NCBI RefSeq assembly: GCF_001427285.1
Contig: NZ_LMFV01000015.1
Location: forward strand, 33,949 to 97,948
Direction: 5' to 3'
DNA length: 64,000 nucleotides
DNA from: Mesorhizobium sp. Root552
GTDB taxonomy: Bacteria > Pseudomonadota > Alphaproteobacteria > Rhizobiales > Rhizobiaceae
Part shown: positions 22,777 through 32,261 of the stretch, in pieces
How positions within the stretch are numbered: position 1 is the stretch's first letter
Layout of the letters: each line of letters begins with the position of its first letter
Position numbers and translations under genes: made by a program
The notes under the pieces: model-generated
The model's database searches: none
What the model was told of the DNA's origin: nothing
Seen by the model: only the letters and a program-made list of their open reading frames with translations

Positions 22777-24603
22777 GTGATCATGTTCATCGACCCACCG
22801 CCGCTTGCGCCGATCCTGCCGGGAGAAGGTTTCCCCGATCACGAGGCTGTGCGCCTCCTGCATGTGCTGCCGCGCGGGCTCGCACCCGTACGGGAAGCCG
22901 ACGGCACGCCGCGCTTCGCGCTCAGCCGCTTCCGGGACACGACCATCGGCGCTGCCGGCGGCATGATGCATCTCGAACTCGACTTCGCCACGCTCGATCC
23001 CGACCTGATGGGCGCGGCCGCAACCGATGGCTGGGATCTGCGACTTGCCGGGTTCAGCGCGGCGCGGGCACGCCTGAGAAGCCATGTCCCTGGCCTCTCC
23101 GACGACGGTCCCTTGGGGCCGTGGAGCGAGGTGGGGCTCTCCACTCGCACCTTGCTGGTCGAGGATCACCTCTTCGACGCCAATACGGCGCAAATGCTCG
23201 ATGCGCTTCTGTCATCGGATGCCGGCGACATCGAGGTGGAGGTCGAGGCTCGCTACGAGGGGCTGGAACAACCCTTGCCGGTCCTGGTCAGCGCTGAGTT
23301 GGCGCAGGTCGCCGCGCTTTTGCGGGCGAGCGCCCCTTCCTCCCTGCTGGCCGAAGGCGTCGCTCAAGATGCTGTCGAGGCGGCAATCCTTTCGGCTGTC
23401 TCCGGCGCGCATTCGCCGTTCCGCTGCGAGCAACTGGGCAGCGAGGTTGTCGCCGACGACACGGTGCTGCGCCGCTGTTTGGCGCTGGCGATGCGCGACG
23501 ATCTCCTTGCCGCCGTTGCGACTGACGATAGCTGGGCCGTCCCACGCTACCGGTGGCGCGACGAGATCGCAGTGGAGGGCAAGCGTAGCTGGGACCTCTC
23601 GGTTCCTCGCCGCACCTCGCGCGTCTGGCAGGGGCGCTGGTCGTTGCGCAGCCTCCTCCGCGATCTTCCGTCGGAAGACCGCCAGGCTTTCTTCCCCGCC
23701 TTTTCGGCGATTGCCCCGTTTGCGACGGTTCCCGTGGCGTTGATCGGCCCGGTCGGGCTCGACCCCCGCTTCGTGCGGCGGGTGCAGATTGACGTGCTCG
23801 CCAGCGGACCGGGCGGCGTACCGCAACAGCGCAGTTTCGTTTATCCGCCGACGCCTGCCTTCCAGCGCTTCAACGTCTCCTATCCGGCGTTGACCGAGAC
23901 GTTTCAGGTGTCGGCGCATGTGTCCGCCACGCTGTCGCCGCTGGCGGGAAAGGTCCCCGCTTTGCCACGGCCGCTTGGCCGCCGTCCGCTCAAGGCAGGC
24001 ACCGCGATTGCATGGACGGCCGCCGACGCCGGTTTCGACACGCTTGCCGTCTCGGTGATGCCCGCCCTGTTCGACCGCGCCGCGCGTATCGAGGTGAAAG
24101 TTGCCGACGGCGACACGCTGCTTTGCGTTGCCAGCCTGACCCACGACGCGCCCGAGGCCATGCTGGCGTGGGAAACGCAGTCCGGTACACCGGCCATCAG
24201 CGCCGTCGCGTACAAGGATGAAGCCGGCGGCCCGAGCGTGACCCTCCACGAAGGCGCGGCGCATGGCTCGCTGCTTGTCCGGCCCGAGATGCTTGAGGTT
24301 CTCGATCCCGAAACAATTCGCGTTTCGCTCGATCCGGCGAGCATCGGCAACGCCGCCTATGCCGCAATCACCCTTGCCGACCCGACCGGGCGCAAGCGCT
24401 CGTTTTCGCTCGACGCCGGCGAGGTGTTCGACTGGCCATGCTGGCGAAGCTCGCGCTTCGACCCGCTCTCCTACCAGTACCGGGTGCAGCACATTCCGCG
24501 CCTGCCGGACGGCACCACGCTGCCTCTGGTCAGCGGCGACTGGTTGCGCGGCCAGGCACCGGAACTGCGCATAGTCCTGCAACCGGCAGGGGTGGACGCA
24601 TGA
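22777..24603 (+). CDS. Unrecognised protein, operon gene 2 (divergent member of the paralogue family)
   Basis: This 608-residue protein has no recognised domain and no export signal. Near the start, VRLLHVLPRGLAPVREADG followed by TPRFALSRF repeats the hairpin pattern of its neighbours. FDANTAQMLDALLSSDAGD then matches the helix-strand segment that in genes 5 and 8 reads LTAKGTRFILGSF and LDHEGALLMEAAL. The last 110 residues look like a single Ig-like module (IRVSLDPASIGNAAYAAITL ... YQYRVQHIPRLPDGTTLPL). The start is the GTG at 22777, six bases after a GGGGG run and one base after the gene 1 stop; ATG 22783 is the alternative. Function unknown. Confidence 0.7.
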   Translation: MIMFIDPPPLAPILPGEGFPDHEAVRLLHVLPRGLAPVREADGTPRFALSRFRDTTIGAAGGMMHLELDFATLDPDLMGAAATDGWDLRLAGFSAARARLRSHVPGLSDDGPLGPWSEVGLSTRTLLVEDHLFDANTAQMLDALLSSDAGDIEVEVEARYEGLEQPLPVLVSAELAQVAALLRASAPSSLLAEGVAQDAVEAAILSAVSGAHSPFRCEQLGSEVVADDTVLRRCLALAMRDDLLAAVATDDSWAVPRYRWRDEIAVEGKRSWDLSVPRRTSRVWQGRWSLRSLLRDLPSEDRQAFFPAFSAIAPFATVPVALIGPVGLDPRFVRRVQIDVLASGPGGVPQQRSFVYPPTPAFQRFNVSYPALTETFQVSAHVSATLSPLAGKVPALPRPLGRRPLKAGTAIAWTAADAGFDTLAVSVMPALFDRAARIEVKVADGDTLLCVASLTHDAPEAMLAWETQSGTPAISAVAYKDEAGGPSVTLHEGAAHGSLLVRPEMLEVLDPETIRVSLDPASIGNAAYAAITLADPTGRKRSFSLDAGEVFDWPCWRSSRFDPLSYQYRVQHIPRLPDGTTLPLVSGDWLRGQAPELRIVLQPAGVDA

Positions 24604-24637
24604 GCATGACCGCAACCAGCGCTGAAGGAATGACGCC

Positions 24638-27235
24638 ATGCTGATGATCCCGGCCATCGAGCGTATCGGCAACGTCACGGTCTTTGCCGACGACACGGAA
24701 TTCTATCGCTTCTATCCCGTTGCCGACGCACCGCGCCTCAGGCTGGACGAGACGGGCGACCCGGTCTTCCTGCTGTTGTCCTACGCGCTGTCCGACGAGG
24801 AACGCGCCGCGCATCCCGACCTGCCGTCCGGCGGCGGCTACCTGTCGTTCGACACCACGTTCGAGCCGACCCAGGAAGAAATCGCCGCCGTGCGCGCAGC
24901 GCTTTCTCCCCGCGTCGCAGCCGAATGGAACCGGCTCAAGGCAGGGACAGCACAGGAGCAGGCGCGGACCGGCGTCGCCGGCACCACCGAACCGCCCACC
25001 ATCCAGCTTGTCACGCCGACCTGGACCGAGGGCATGGTGACGATGGACGCGCCGCAAAGCGCGCAGCTGATCGAAGCGCGGGTGGCGGAGTCCGAACCGT
25101 CGCTCCTGGCAGGCAACATCGCCAGTTTCTCGATGGATCTCTCGCCCGCCGGCGCAAGCTTCATGGAGCAGACGCTGCTTGCCGACGGAGACGCCGCCGA
25201 CGAAACGCCGATCCAGATCGCCTATGACCTGCGTTTCTGGGCGCGGCTGCCGCCTGCGCGCATCCATCTCGAAGTGAATGCCGAGCGGATGCACAAATAT
25301 ATCGAGGAGCAGTTCCGCGGCCGCAACGTCGACGCCTGCACCGGCTACGACTATTCCAATGCGGACGTCGACACCGAATCGCTGACGCTCTCCGGCGCGG
25401 TCACCGTGCAGATCGATACGGGCTCGGGGTCGCTTCCCGAAGAAGTCATCGCCGAGCTGCGCGCCTACGCATTCGACCTCGTCAAGCAGCTCGTCCAGCA
25501 CAGTTTCTTCAATGCCGAAGGCGAAGGCGCCGCCCAGCCCGCTCCCGCGCCGCGCCGGTCCAGTGACGGACGGCTGGTCATGCCGCCGCTCAAGTACCGG
25601 ATACTCGGGCGGCGCAAACTGGTGCGCAAGGACATCAACCAGCAGACCATGTCGATCAGGCTCGACCTCGAGCAGAGCAGCGTCGTGCCGTGGACCATCC
25701 ATCCGCGCGGCACCATGCAGACGCTTTTGCCGGGTAACCTGGCTGCCCGCAAGCGGCATGTGCGCAAGCTGCGCCTCAACGATCCGTTCTTTGCGACCAT
25801 CGAGACCGCCATCCAGGTGTTCGCGGATTTCTCTCGGCTCGACCATGTCGAGGTCGAACTCGCCTACGAATCGACCGACGAGAACGGCCGGCCGCACGCA
25901 GCCGGTACGGTGCTCAGCTTCGCCGATGCGTCCCCGCAGACATGGAAGACCGCCGTGGTCGGCGGCATGCGCGACTACCGTTGGCGCCAGCGCGTCGTGC
26001 TGCCCGGAGGGCGGATCGGCCCGTTCAGCGAATGGACCACGACGCATGCGCCGCGCGTGCCGATCTCCATCGAGTCGCCCGGCCTGATCGAGATAGACGT
26101 CGTCTCCGGCTCCGTCGACTACGAGAAGCTGGTGCGCGGCGTCCAGGTCAGCCTTGCCTATGAGGACGCGGCTTCCGGCGTTCCACGCGAGGAAGCGGTC
26201 ATCATCCTTTCCGACGTCAAGCAGGCGGCAAACTATAGCCGGCGCATCGATGCCGCGCAGACCGGCCCGGTCATGGCCAAGGTTCGCTTCGACCTCCAGT
26301 CCGGCGATGTCATCGAAGGCGGCGAATGGATGCCGATCCAGGGACGGCAGCTCGTCGTCAACCAGCCGAGCGAGGCGGTCCTTGATGTCAGCCTCCTGCC
26401 CTCCGGCAATGGCTGGCCGGATCTCGTCGCGGTCATGGTCGACCTTGCCTATGAGGACCCGTCGAATGCCGTCTCCATCCATGACACCTTCACGCTGAAG
26501 ACGCTGGATGCCTTCGCCACGTGGAGCGTCTACCTGCGCAACCGGGCGCGGCGCAACTATCGCTACCGGTGGACGGCCTCGTTCGCCAATGGCGATCTGG
26601 TCAAGCAGGACTGGCAGGACAATCCCGGCGATCCCGTGCTTCCCATCCGCATCCAGCGGTCCGGCATCACGGTTGCCGTGGTGGCCGATGCGCTGGACTT
26701 CACGGATTGCCCGTTGACCGAGGTCACCATCGTCCACGACGTGCCGGGCGGCGCCAGCGAAACGCTGGTGTTCCGGGACAGCAAGGCACAGAGCTGGCAT
26801 GTCGAGGCAGCCGACGGCGCTGCCGTCGCCTTCCGCTATCGCGTCACGCATTTCCCGACCGGCCGCGATCCGGTCGAGCTGCCGGAGCGCAAGGAAACCG
26901 ATCCGGTCATCGTGCTTCCCGCCTACCGTGCGGTCAGCGCCGGTGAGCTCAGGGTCCAGGTCATGGCGCAACTGGTGGATTTCGCTACCACGCCGATCGT
27001 GGCGGTGGACCTCAACTACCAGGACCCGGCGAACGGCGTCGACCTCAACCACTCCATCACCATGACGGTGGACCAGCCGATGGCGAACTGGGTCGTCGCG
27101 ACGCGGGATGCGCGCGTCACCGGCTTTCGCAGCCGCACCAGCTACTTCCTTGCCGATGGAACGCAGAAGGCGGGCGAGTGGGTTCCCAGCACGACGCCGA
27201 GGGTCGTCGTGCCCGCCTATCGCCCTTCCGCATGA
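24638..27235 (+). CDS. Unrecognised protein, operon gene 3, with five Ig-like modules
   Basis: This 865-residue protein is paralogous to genes 4, 5 and 8. N-terminal unit: VTVFADDTEFYRFYPV, DPVFLLLSYAL, GGGYLSFDTTF (13-74), then MDLSPAGASFMEQTL and IQIAYDLRFWARLPPARI. A shared HPRGTMQTLLPG motif (P356-G358) follows, and RLNDPFFATIET leads into five beta modules of about 95 residues from residue 386 to the end. Each module follows the pattern VxVxLxYxDP, W-centred strand, YRYRxxxxxxDGxxxxxxW. No signal peptide or transmembrane segment was seen. AAGGA lies eight bases before the ATG. The tandem beta modules suggest an elongated scaffold or binding protein. Function unknown. Confidence 0.75.
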   Translation: MLMIPAIERIGNVTVFADDTEFYRFYPVADAPRLRLDETGDPVFLLLSYALSDEERAAHPDLPSGGGYLSFDTTFEPTQEEIAAVRAALSPRVAAEWNRLKAGTAQEQARTGVAGTTEPPTIQLVTPTWTEGMVTMDAPQSAQLIEARVAESEPSLLAGNIASFSMDLSPAGASFMEQTLLADGDAADETPIQIAYDLRFWARLPPARIHLEVNAERMHKYIEEQFRGRNVDACTGYDYSNADVDTESLTLSGAVTVQIDTGSGSLPEEVIAELRAYAFDLVKQLVQHSFFNAEGEGAAQPAPAPRRSSDGRLVMPPLKYRILGRRKLVRKDINQQTMSIRLDLEQSSVVPWTIHPRGTMQTLLPGNLAARKRHVRKLRLNDPFFATIETAIQVFADFSRLDHVEVELAYESTDENGRPHAAGTVLSFADASPQTWKTAVVGGMRDYRWRQRVVLPGGRIGPFSEWTTTHAPRVPISIESPGLIEIDVVSGSVDYEKLVRGVQVSLAYEDAASGVPREEAVIILSDVKQAANYSRRIDAAQTGPVMAKVRFDLQSGDVIEGGEWMPIQGRQLVVNQPSEAVLDVSLLPSGNGWPDLVAVMVDLAYEDPSNAVSIHDTFTLKTLDAFATWSVYLRNRARRNYRYRWTASFANGDLVKQDWQDNPGDPVLPIRIQRSGITVAVVADALDFTDCPLTEVTIVHDVPGGASETLVFRDSKAQSWHVEAADGAAVAFRYRVTHFPTGRDPVELPERKETDPVIVLPAYRAVSAGELRVQVMAQLVDFATTPIVAVDLNYQDPANGVDLNHSITMTVDQPMANWVVATRDARVTGFRSRTSYFLADGTQKAGEWVPSTTPRVVVPAYRPSA

Positions 27236-27269
27236 GATTTCATTCAACCCTGTCCAGGAGGACGCACCT

Positions 27270-29963
27270 ATGCTGAAACTTCCCGAATGGCGCACCTTCC
27301 ACGAGCAGCGCGTCACCGTCTATCAGGACGACACCATCTTCTGGAAATTCTACCTGGTCCCGAACTATGTGACGATCCGCAAGGACGACACCGGCAAGCC
27401 GGTGTTCCTGCTGGTCTCCTATGCCTTCGGCGACCAGGACAGGGAAGAGAATCCCGACCTGCCGCGCGGCGGCGGCTACATGGTGCTCGATGTCGAGATG
27501 CGGGTCGAGCCGGACCACGAAAAGGCCATCAAGGAACAGCTCCAGAAGGACGTCGACCAGCTCTGGCATGAACTGAAGCGACTGGCCGAGCAGGCCGGCA
27601 AGAGCGTGCAGGGCTACCGCATCACCAGCAGCCACAACCTGCCGCGCCTGAGCACCTCCGTTTCGCTGGGCGTGAACGATGTGCTGCTTGGCCTCGGGCC
27701 GGAAGGTCCCGAAGCCCCTCCCGGCGACCAGCCGCCGAAGGTCATCCTTGCCAGCCCGACATGGGTCGAAGGCACCTTCAAGGTTTCCGCGCCGCAGAGC
27801 GAGCATCTCGTCTCGAACAGGCTGGCGGAAGGCAAGGTTTCGCTGGTCGGCACGAACGTCGCTTCCGCCAATCTCGACCTGACGACGGCGGGTGCCGCGT
27901 TCATGGTGCAGACGCTGGTCGATCCGCAGGGAACGGGTGCGACCAACCTCACGCCGATTCAGGTCACCTACAATCTGAAATTCGTGGCGCGTGTCCCGCC
28001 GGTCAGCGTCGTCGCCAGCGCCAACACGCGCAATCTCTACGCGGCGGTGAAAGGCATCTTCCACGACTACGAAGGCGGTGGCTGCGACGAGGACACCGTG
28101 TCCCATTCCGAACAGAACATGGAGATGGCGATCTCGTCCGGCCTTGTTGAAATGAAGATCGACGTCGGCTGGCCAGATGTGCCCGACGACCTCGTCAACC
28201 AGATGCGCTCGGATGCGATGAAAAGCGTCCAGCAGGCGCTGACCGAAAGGCTCGCCGACAAGAAGGCGCCGCCGGTGCCTGCCGCCGACGACCCGACCCG
28301 CGAGTTCGTCAACCGCGACAGCGACATCTACTATCTGAAATCCGAGATGAGCGTGGACTTCACCACCTTCACCCACAAGGAGACGCTGGCCAGCACGCGC
28401 AAGCAGGACATCAACCCGCAGGGCACGCTGCAGGCGTTCCTGCACGGCCTGTCGCCAGAAGAAGTGCGCCAGTATGTGCGCAAGATCGATCTCGACGATC
28501 CGTTCTTCCAGACGCTCGACCTCAAGGCCTGGGTCTTCGGCATCGACTGGGAAAAGGACCCGATCGATTTCGTCGAGGCCGAGATCGACTATCGCGGCAC
28601 GGACGAGAACGGCCAACCGGTCACCAAGGCGACGTCGGCCATATTCACCAAGGACAAGAAGGAGTTCGCCTGGGACCCCAGCCTGATCGGGGCGAAGCGC
28701 GAGTATCGCTGCCGCTGGCGCGTCGGCTATCGCGGCCATGAGCCGAGCGAATGGAGCGCGTGGGAAACCAAGGCCAGCAATCGGCTGAGCCTCAGCGTAA
28801 CTCCTCCCGGCAAGATCGACGTGGCCTTCCGGGTCGGCGACATCAGCTTCGACACCGTCACCAAGAGCGTACAGGTCGAGGTGGAGTACGAGGACACCTC
28901 GCGCGGCGTCGCCAAGATCGGCACCATGATGAAGCTCGATGCGTCGGCTGCCGAACAGCGCTTCACGAACTGGATCTTCAAGCCGCGCGGCAAGCCGGTG
29001 CGCTACCGGCCGACCTTCTTCCTGAAGAACGGCCAGACCATCGTCGGCGACTGGCTTGAAACGACCGGCGATGCCGTGCTCGTCAACGAGCCGCGCTCCG
29101 AAAACCGGCTCGACGTGCTTTTGGTTCCAAGCGGCCGGAGCTGGGCCCAGGTCGTGCAGTCGGTGGTCACCGTGCGCTATGCCGACCAGCGCAACGGTGT
29201 CGCGGCGGAAGCCTTCTACCAGCTCAAGTCGCTGGAAGAGTTCAAGCAGTTCGCCGTCTATCTGGCGAGCGGGGCTTCGCGCAAGTTCGAGTACCAGGTG
29301 GTGACGACGTTCAAGGACGGTTCGAGCGAGCAGAGCGGCTGGCTGACCGGCGACGGCGACAGCACGGTCCAGGTCACCGCGACCGAACCGCCGGAGCTGG
29401 TCGTCGACGTTCTGCCGATGATGCTCGATTTCACGGTCACACCGGTGGTCGAGGTTGGGCTGCGCTACGACGACGACGCCAACAACATCCACGAGAGCGA
29501 AACCTTTGCGCTCACGGCCAACGAGAAGCAGAGTTGGGCGGTGCCGCTGAAGAACCCGGCGAAGAAGGACTTCAAGGTCAAGGTCACCTACAACTGCGCC
29601 GACGGCAAGGTGGTCGAGCGCGCCGAGGAGACCTCGCCGGATACCAAGGTCACGGTGCAGAAGCTGCTCGTTCCCGAGGTCGTCGCATCGATCCTGCCGC
29701 GCATGATCGACTTCGTGCAGACGCCCGTGGTCGAAGCCAATGTCGCCTATTCCGATCCGGCGCGCGGCGTCGATGTCCAGGAGACGTTCAGCTTCACCGA
29801 TGCGACGCCGCAGGAATTCCGGCATCAGGTCGATGCGGCTGCGCCGAAGGCCTATTCGGTGGAGATCGTCTACTACCTTGCCGACGGGCAGGTGGTGACG
29901 CGTCCGCCGGTGACGCTGAACAAGACGCAGCTCACCCTTCCGAAATACGTCCAGGCAGCGTGA
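27270..29963 (+). CDS. Unrecognised protein, operon gene 4, with five Ig-like modules
   Basis: This 897-residue protein is the closest relative of gene 3. N-terminal unit: VTVYQDDTIFWKFYLVP, KPVFLLVSYAFGD, RGGGYMVLDVEMRV. Then LDLTTAGAAFMVQTL, VTYNLKFVARVPP, the NPQGTLQAFLHGL motif (P383-G385) and KIDLDDPFFQTLDL. Five modules of about 97 residues fill 413-897, for example EVEYEDTSRGVAKIG...YRPTFFLKNGQTIVGDW. It starts with a perfect AGGAGG eight bases before ATG 27270; upstream in-frame sequence overlaps gene 3 and is not family-like. Cytosolic by sequence. Function unknown. Confidence 0.75.
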   Translation: MLKLPEWRTFHEQRVTVYQDDTIFWKFYLVPNYVTIRKDDTGKPVFLLVSYAFGDQDREENPDLPRGGGYMVLDVEMRVEPDHEKAIKEQLQKDVDQLWHELKRLAEQAGKSVQGYRITSSHNLPRLSTSVSLGVNDVLLGLGPEGPEAPPGDQPPKVILASPTWVEGTFKVSAPQSEHLVSNRLAEGKVSLVGTNVASANLDLTTAGAAFMVQTLVDPQGTGATNLTPIQVTYNLKFVARVPPVSVVASANTRNLYAAVKGIFHDYEGGGCDEDTVSHSEQNMEMAISSGLVEMKIDVGWPDVPDDLVNQMRSDAMKSVQQALTERLADKKAPPVPAADDPTREFVNRDSDIYYLKSEMSVDFTTFTHKETLASTRKQDINPQGTLQAFLHGLSPEEVRQYVRKIDLDDPFFQTLDLKAWVFGIDWEKDPIDFVEAEIDYRGTDENGQPVTKATSAIFTKDKKEFAWDPSLIGAKREYRCRWRVGYRGHEPSEWSAWETKASNRLSLSVTPPGKIDVAFRVGDISFDTVTKSVQVEVEYEDTSRGVAKIGTMMKLDASAAEQRFTNWIFKPRGKPVRYRPTFFLKNGQTIVGDWLETTGDAVLVNEPRSENRLDVLLVPSGRSWAQVVQSVVTVRYADQRNGVAAEAFYQLKSLEEFKQFAVYLASGASRKFEYQVVTTFKDGSSEQSGWLTGDGDSTVQVTATEPPELVVDVLPMMLDFTVTPVVEVGLRYDDDANNIHESETFALTANEKQSWAVPLKNPAKKDFKVKVTYNCADGKVVERAEETSPDTKVTVQKLLVPEVVASILPRMIDFVQTPVVEANVAYSDPARGVDVQETFSFTDATPQEFRHQVDAAAPKAYSVEIVYYLADGQVVTRPPVTLNKTQLTLPKYVQAA

Positions 29964-29972
29964 GGAACGGCC

Positions 29973-32261
29973 GTGCTGTACCTTGCTCCGCCATTCTTCG
30001 AAATCGAGGGCGTTGTCGTCGGGCGCGACTACAGCGATCCGCGCCAGTACTGGTACTACCCCAACCGGCCGCGCATCGCGGTGGACGAGCAGGGGCGGCC
30101 TGCGGTGCGCCTGCTCATCTACAAGGAGATACTCCAGAACCTCGATGCGACCGACGACGAGGTCGCTGCAGGCTTCCTGATCTTCGACACGGTGCTCGAC
30201 TGGGAGCCCGAGCGGCTCAAGAAGGTCGCGGCGAAGATCAAGCAGGACATGGACCTCGACGAGCTGCCGCGACTGTCGCCGCTGCAATATCGCTCCGGCA
30301 AGGTGAGGCTGAGCTTCCTCGACCGCAAGAGCGCCTTGCCGGGCGACCCGCCGCCGCCGGAGGAAGACATTCCGGTCAGCGAATGGGTCAGCTTCATCGA
30401 GTCGTCGGGCGTTCCCTCGCTCTACGGCGAGAATAGGGCGATGTTCAGCGTCGAGCTGACCGCCAAGGGAACGCGCTTCATCCTCGGTTCGTTCGACGGC
30501 TTCATTCCCGCCGGCGTCGTCTACGAGCTGAACTATGTGGCGATGCAGCGCGCCTACAACGTCAAGGTCGAGGCCGACTGGTCGATCGTCTACGACTACA
30601 TCCGCGACTACGAGCAGGACCGCTTCCTGTTCTGGAACGACGAAGTCGAAAAGATCGTCGAGAAGCTGGTCGAGAAAAAGGTGATCAAGATCACCGGCTC
30701 GATCGAGGGCGTTGGCGACGAAGGCATGGAAGGCGAATACGCTGAAGTGCGCAAGCAGCTGACGCAATTCGTCTACGAGAAGTTCTTCGAACCGAAGATC
30801 AACCCGAAGGAATTGCTCGACAAGGACACGCCCGGCGCCATCGTCTCGCTCATCGCAGGCGTGCGCGACACCGGCCTGCCGATGCAGTTCGGCGGCTCCA
30901 AGCGCGAGCTGCATGTCGACCAGCTGCGCAGCTTCGAGGCCGACTTCACCACCTATCGCGCCGTCGAACGCATGATCGCGCCGCAAGGGCACCTGAGCGT
31001 CTTCTGGGAAGACCTCGGCCTGACCAAGGACCAGGTCGTCACCGTCGTCGACGACAAGGCCGAAATCTGGAAGATCGCCGAACTCGGCATCATCGCCGTC
31101 GCCAGGTTCGGCGACGATGCGATTGCGCATATCGTCGTCGATGTCGTCTATGGCGGCCTGATCGACGGCCGGCCGGCACCCAACGCGCGCACCTTCAGCG
31201 TCGTCCTGGATGACAGGAACCGCAAGGGCTCGGTGCGCAACTGGTTCGACCCCGCGCTCGGCACAAGCTTCCATTACCGCTACACGGTGGCTTTCGGGCC
31301 GGATGCCACGGTCGGCTCCGACGTCCTTATGACCTCCGAGTGGATCGAGGCAATCGGCAGCGACGTCGCCGTGACCATCAATCCGTCGAACCTCATCGAA
31401 CAGCGTTCCTACGAGTTCCAGCGCTCGTCGCTTTTGAAGTCGGACATCTTCCCGCAGGTCGTCGTGCGCCTGAACTACACCGACCCCGACACGGGCTGGC
31501 AGTACGACCGCTCCAAGGTTCTGGATGCTGAACATCCGTCGTGGACGGCGGAATTCCGCGTCCGCAAGGGCGCGCCGAAGGACGCTGTCTACCAGGCGCA
31601 GTTTCCCCATGCGGGCGGCACGATCTCGCAGCCCGAGCGGCCCGCCAGCACGCTCATCATGCTGAACGACCCGCGCGAGAACCTCGTCCGCATCAAGCTG
31701 ATGGTCACCGACCAGCAGAACTTCCAGCAGGCGATCGTCAACCTCGAACATTCCGATCCGGCTAACGACATCTTCGAAAGCGATACGCTGGTCATAGCGG
31801 CTCAGAACGTCAACGACGCGCATGAATGGCAGTTCCGGCGCGCGCCGGGCGCTCGCGCCCGCTACCGCTACAACTTCATCCTGTTGAAGACCGACGGCAC
31901 GGTCCTCGAAACCGACTGGGTGGAAACGGAAGCTCCCTCGCTGCTGATCGGCGAGAAGACGGCGCGCAAATGGGACATCCGTCCGCAGCTGATCGGGCCT
32001 TCCCTTGCCCAGAACGGCGTCGAGCGGATCAGCGTTGCACTTCTCTACGAGGACGCCGCCAACGACTACCGGGCGGCCAAGGAAATCGTCTTCACCCAGC
32101 CGGGCGAGGCCGGCGGGCTGGAACTCAGCCTGCGCAATCCGGCGCTGCGCGACTACGTCTATACCGCGACCTACAAGATGGCGAGCGGCTTCGACCGCAA
32201 GCTCGGACCGATCAGCTCGCGCGACAGCTTTCCGGTCATTTCCACGGTGCCGCCGACATGA
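29973..32261 (+). CDS. Unrecognised protein, operon gene 5, with four Ig-like modules
   Basis: This 762-residue paralogue is closest to gene 8. Both open with MLYL, then WYYPNRPRIAVDEQGRP here against FYYACERPRLAMNG there. Both continue with PLQYRSGxVRLS, PSLxxxNRAxFxV and AxNVKxxADxxxxYD. The APQGHLSVFWEDLGL motif (P337-G339) precedes four beta modules (about 370-762; for example VNLEHSDPANDIFES ... RYRYNFILLKTDGTVLETDW). A Lys/Glu-rich helix at 222-250 may be a coiled coil. It starts at a GTG with GAGG eight bases upstream. The 3' end overlaps gene 6 by four bases. No signal peptide. Function unknown. Confidence 0.75.
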   Translation: MLYLAPPFFEIEGVVVGRDYSDPRQYWYYPNRPRIAVDEQGRPAVRLLIYKEILQNLDATDDEVAAGFLIFDTVLDWEPERLKKVAAKIKQDMDLDELPRLSPLQYRSGKVRLSFLDRKSALPGDPPPPEEDIPVSEWVSFIESSGVPSLYGENRAMFSVELTAKGTRFILGSFDGFIPAGVVYELNYVAMQRAYNVKVEADWSIVYDYIRDYEQDRFLFWNDEVEKIVEKLVEKKVIKITGSIEGVGDEGMEGEYAEVRKQLTQFVYEKFFEPKINPKELLDKDTPGAIVSLIAGVRDTGLPMQFGGSKRELHVDQLRSFEADFTTYRAVERMIAPQGHLSVFWEDLGLTKDQVVTVVDDKAEIWKIAELGIIAVARFGDDAIAHIVVDVVYGGLIDGRPAPNARTFSVVLDDRNRKGSVRNWFDPALGTSFHYRYTVAFGPDATVGSDVLMTSEWIEAIGSDVAVTINPSNLIEQRSYEFQRSSLLKSDIFPQVVVRLNYTDPDTGWQYDRSKVLDAEHPSWTAEFRVRKGAPKDAVYQAQFPHAGGTISQPERPASTLIMLNDPRENLVRIKLMVTDQQNFQQAIVNLEHSDPANDIFESDTLVIAAQNVNDAHEWQFRRAPGARARYRYNFILLKTDGTVLETDWVETEAPSLLIGEKTARKWDIRPQLIGPSLAQNGVERISVALLYEDAANDYRAAKEIVFTQPGEAGGLELSLRNPALRDYVYTATYKMASGFDRKLGPISSRDSFPVISTVPPT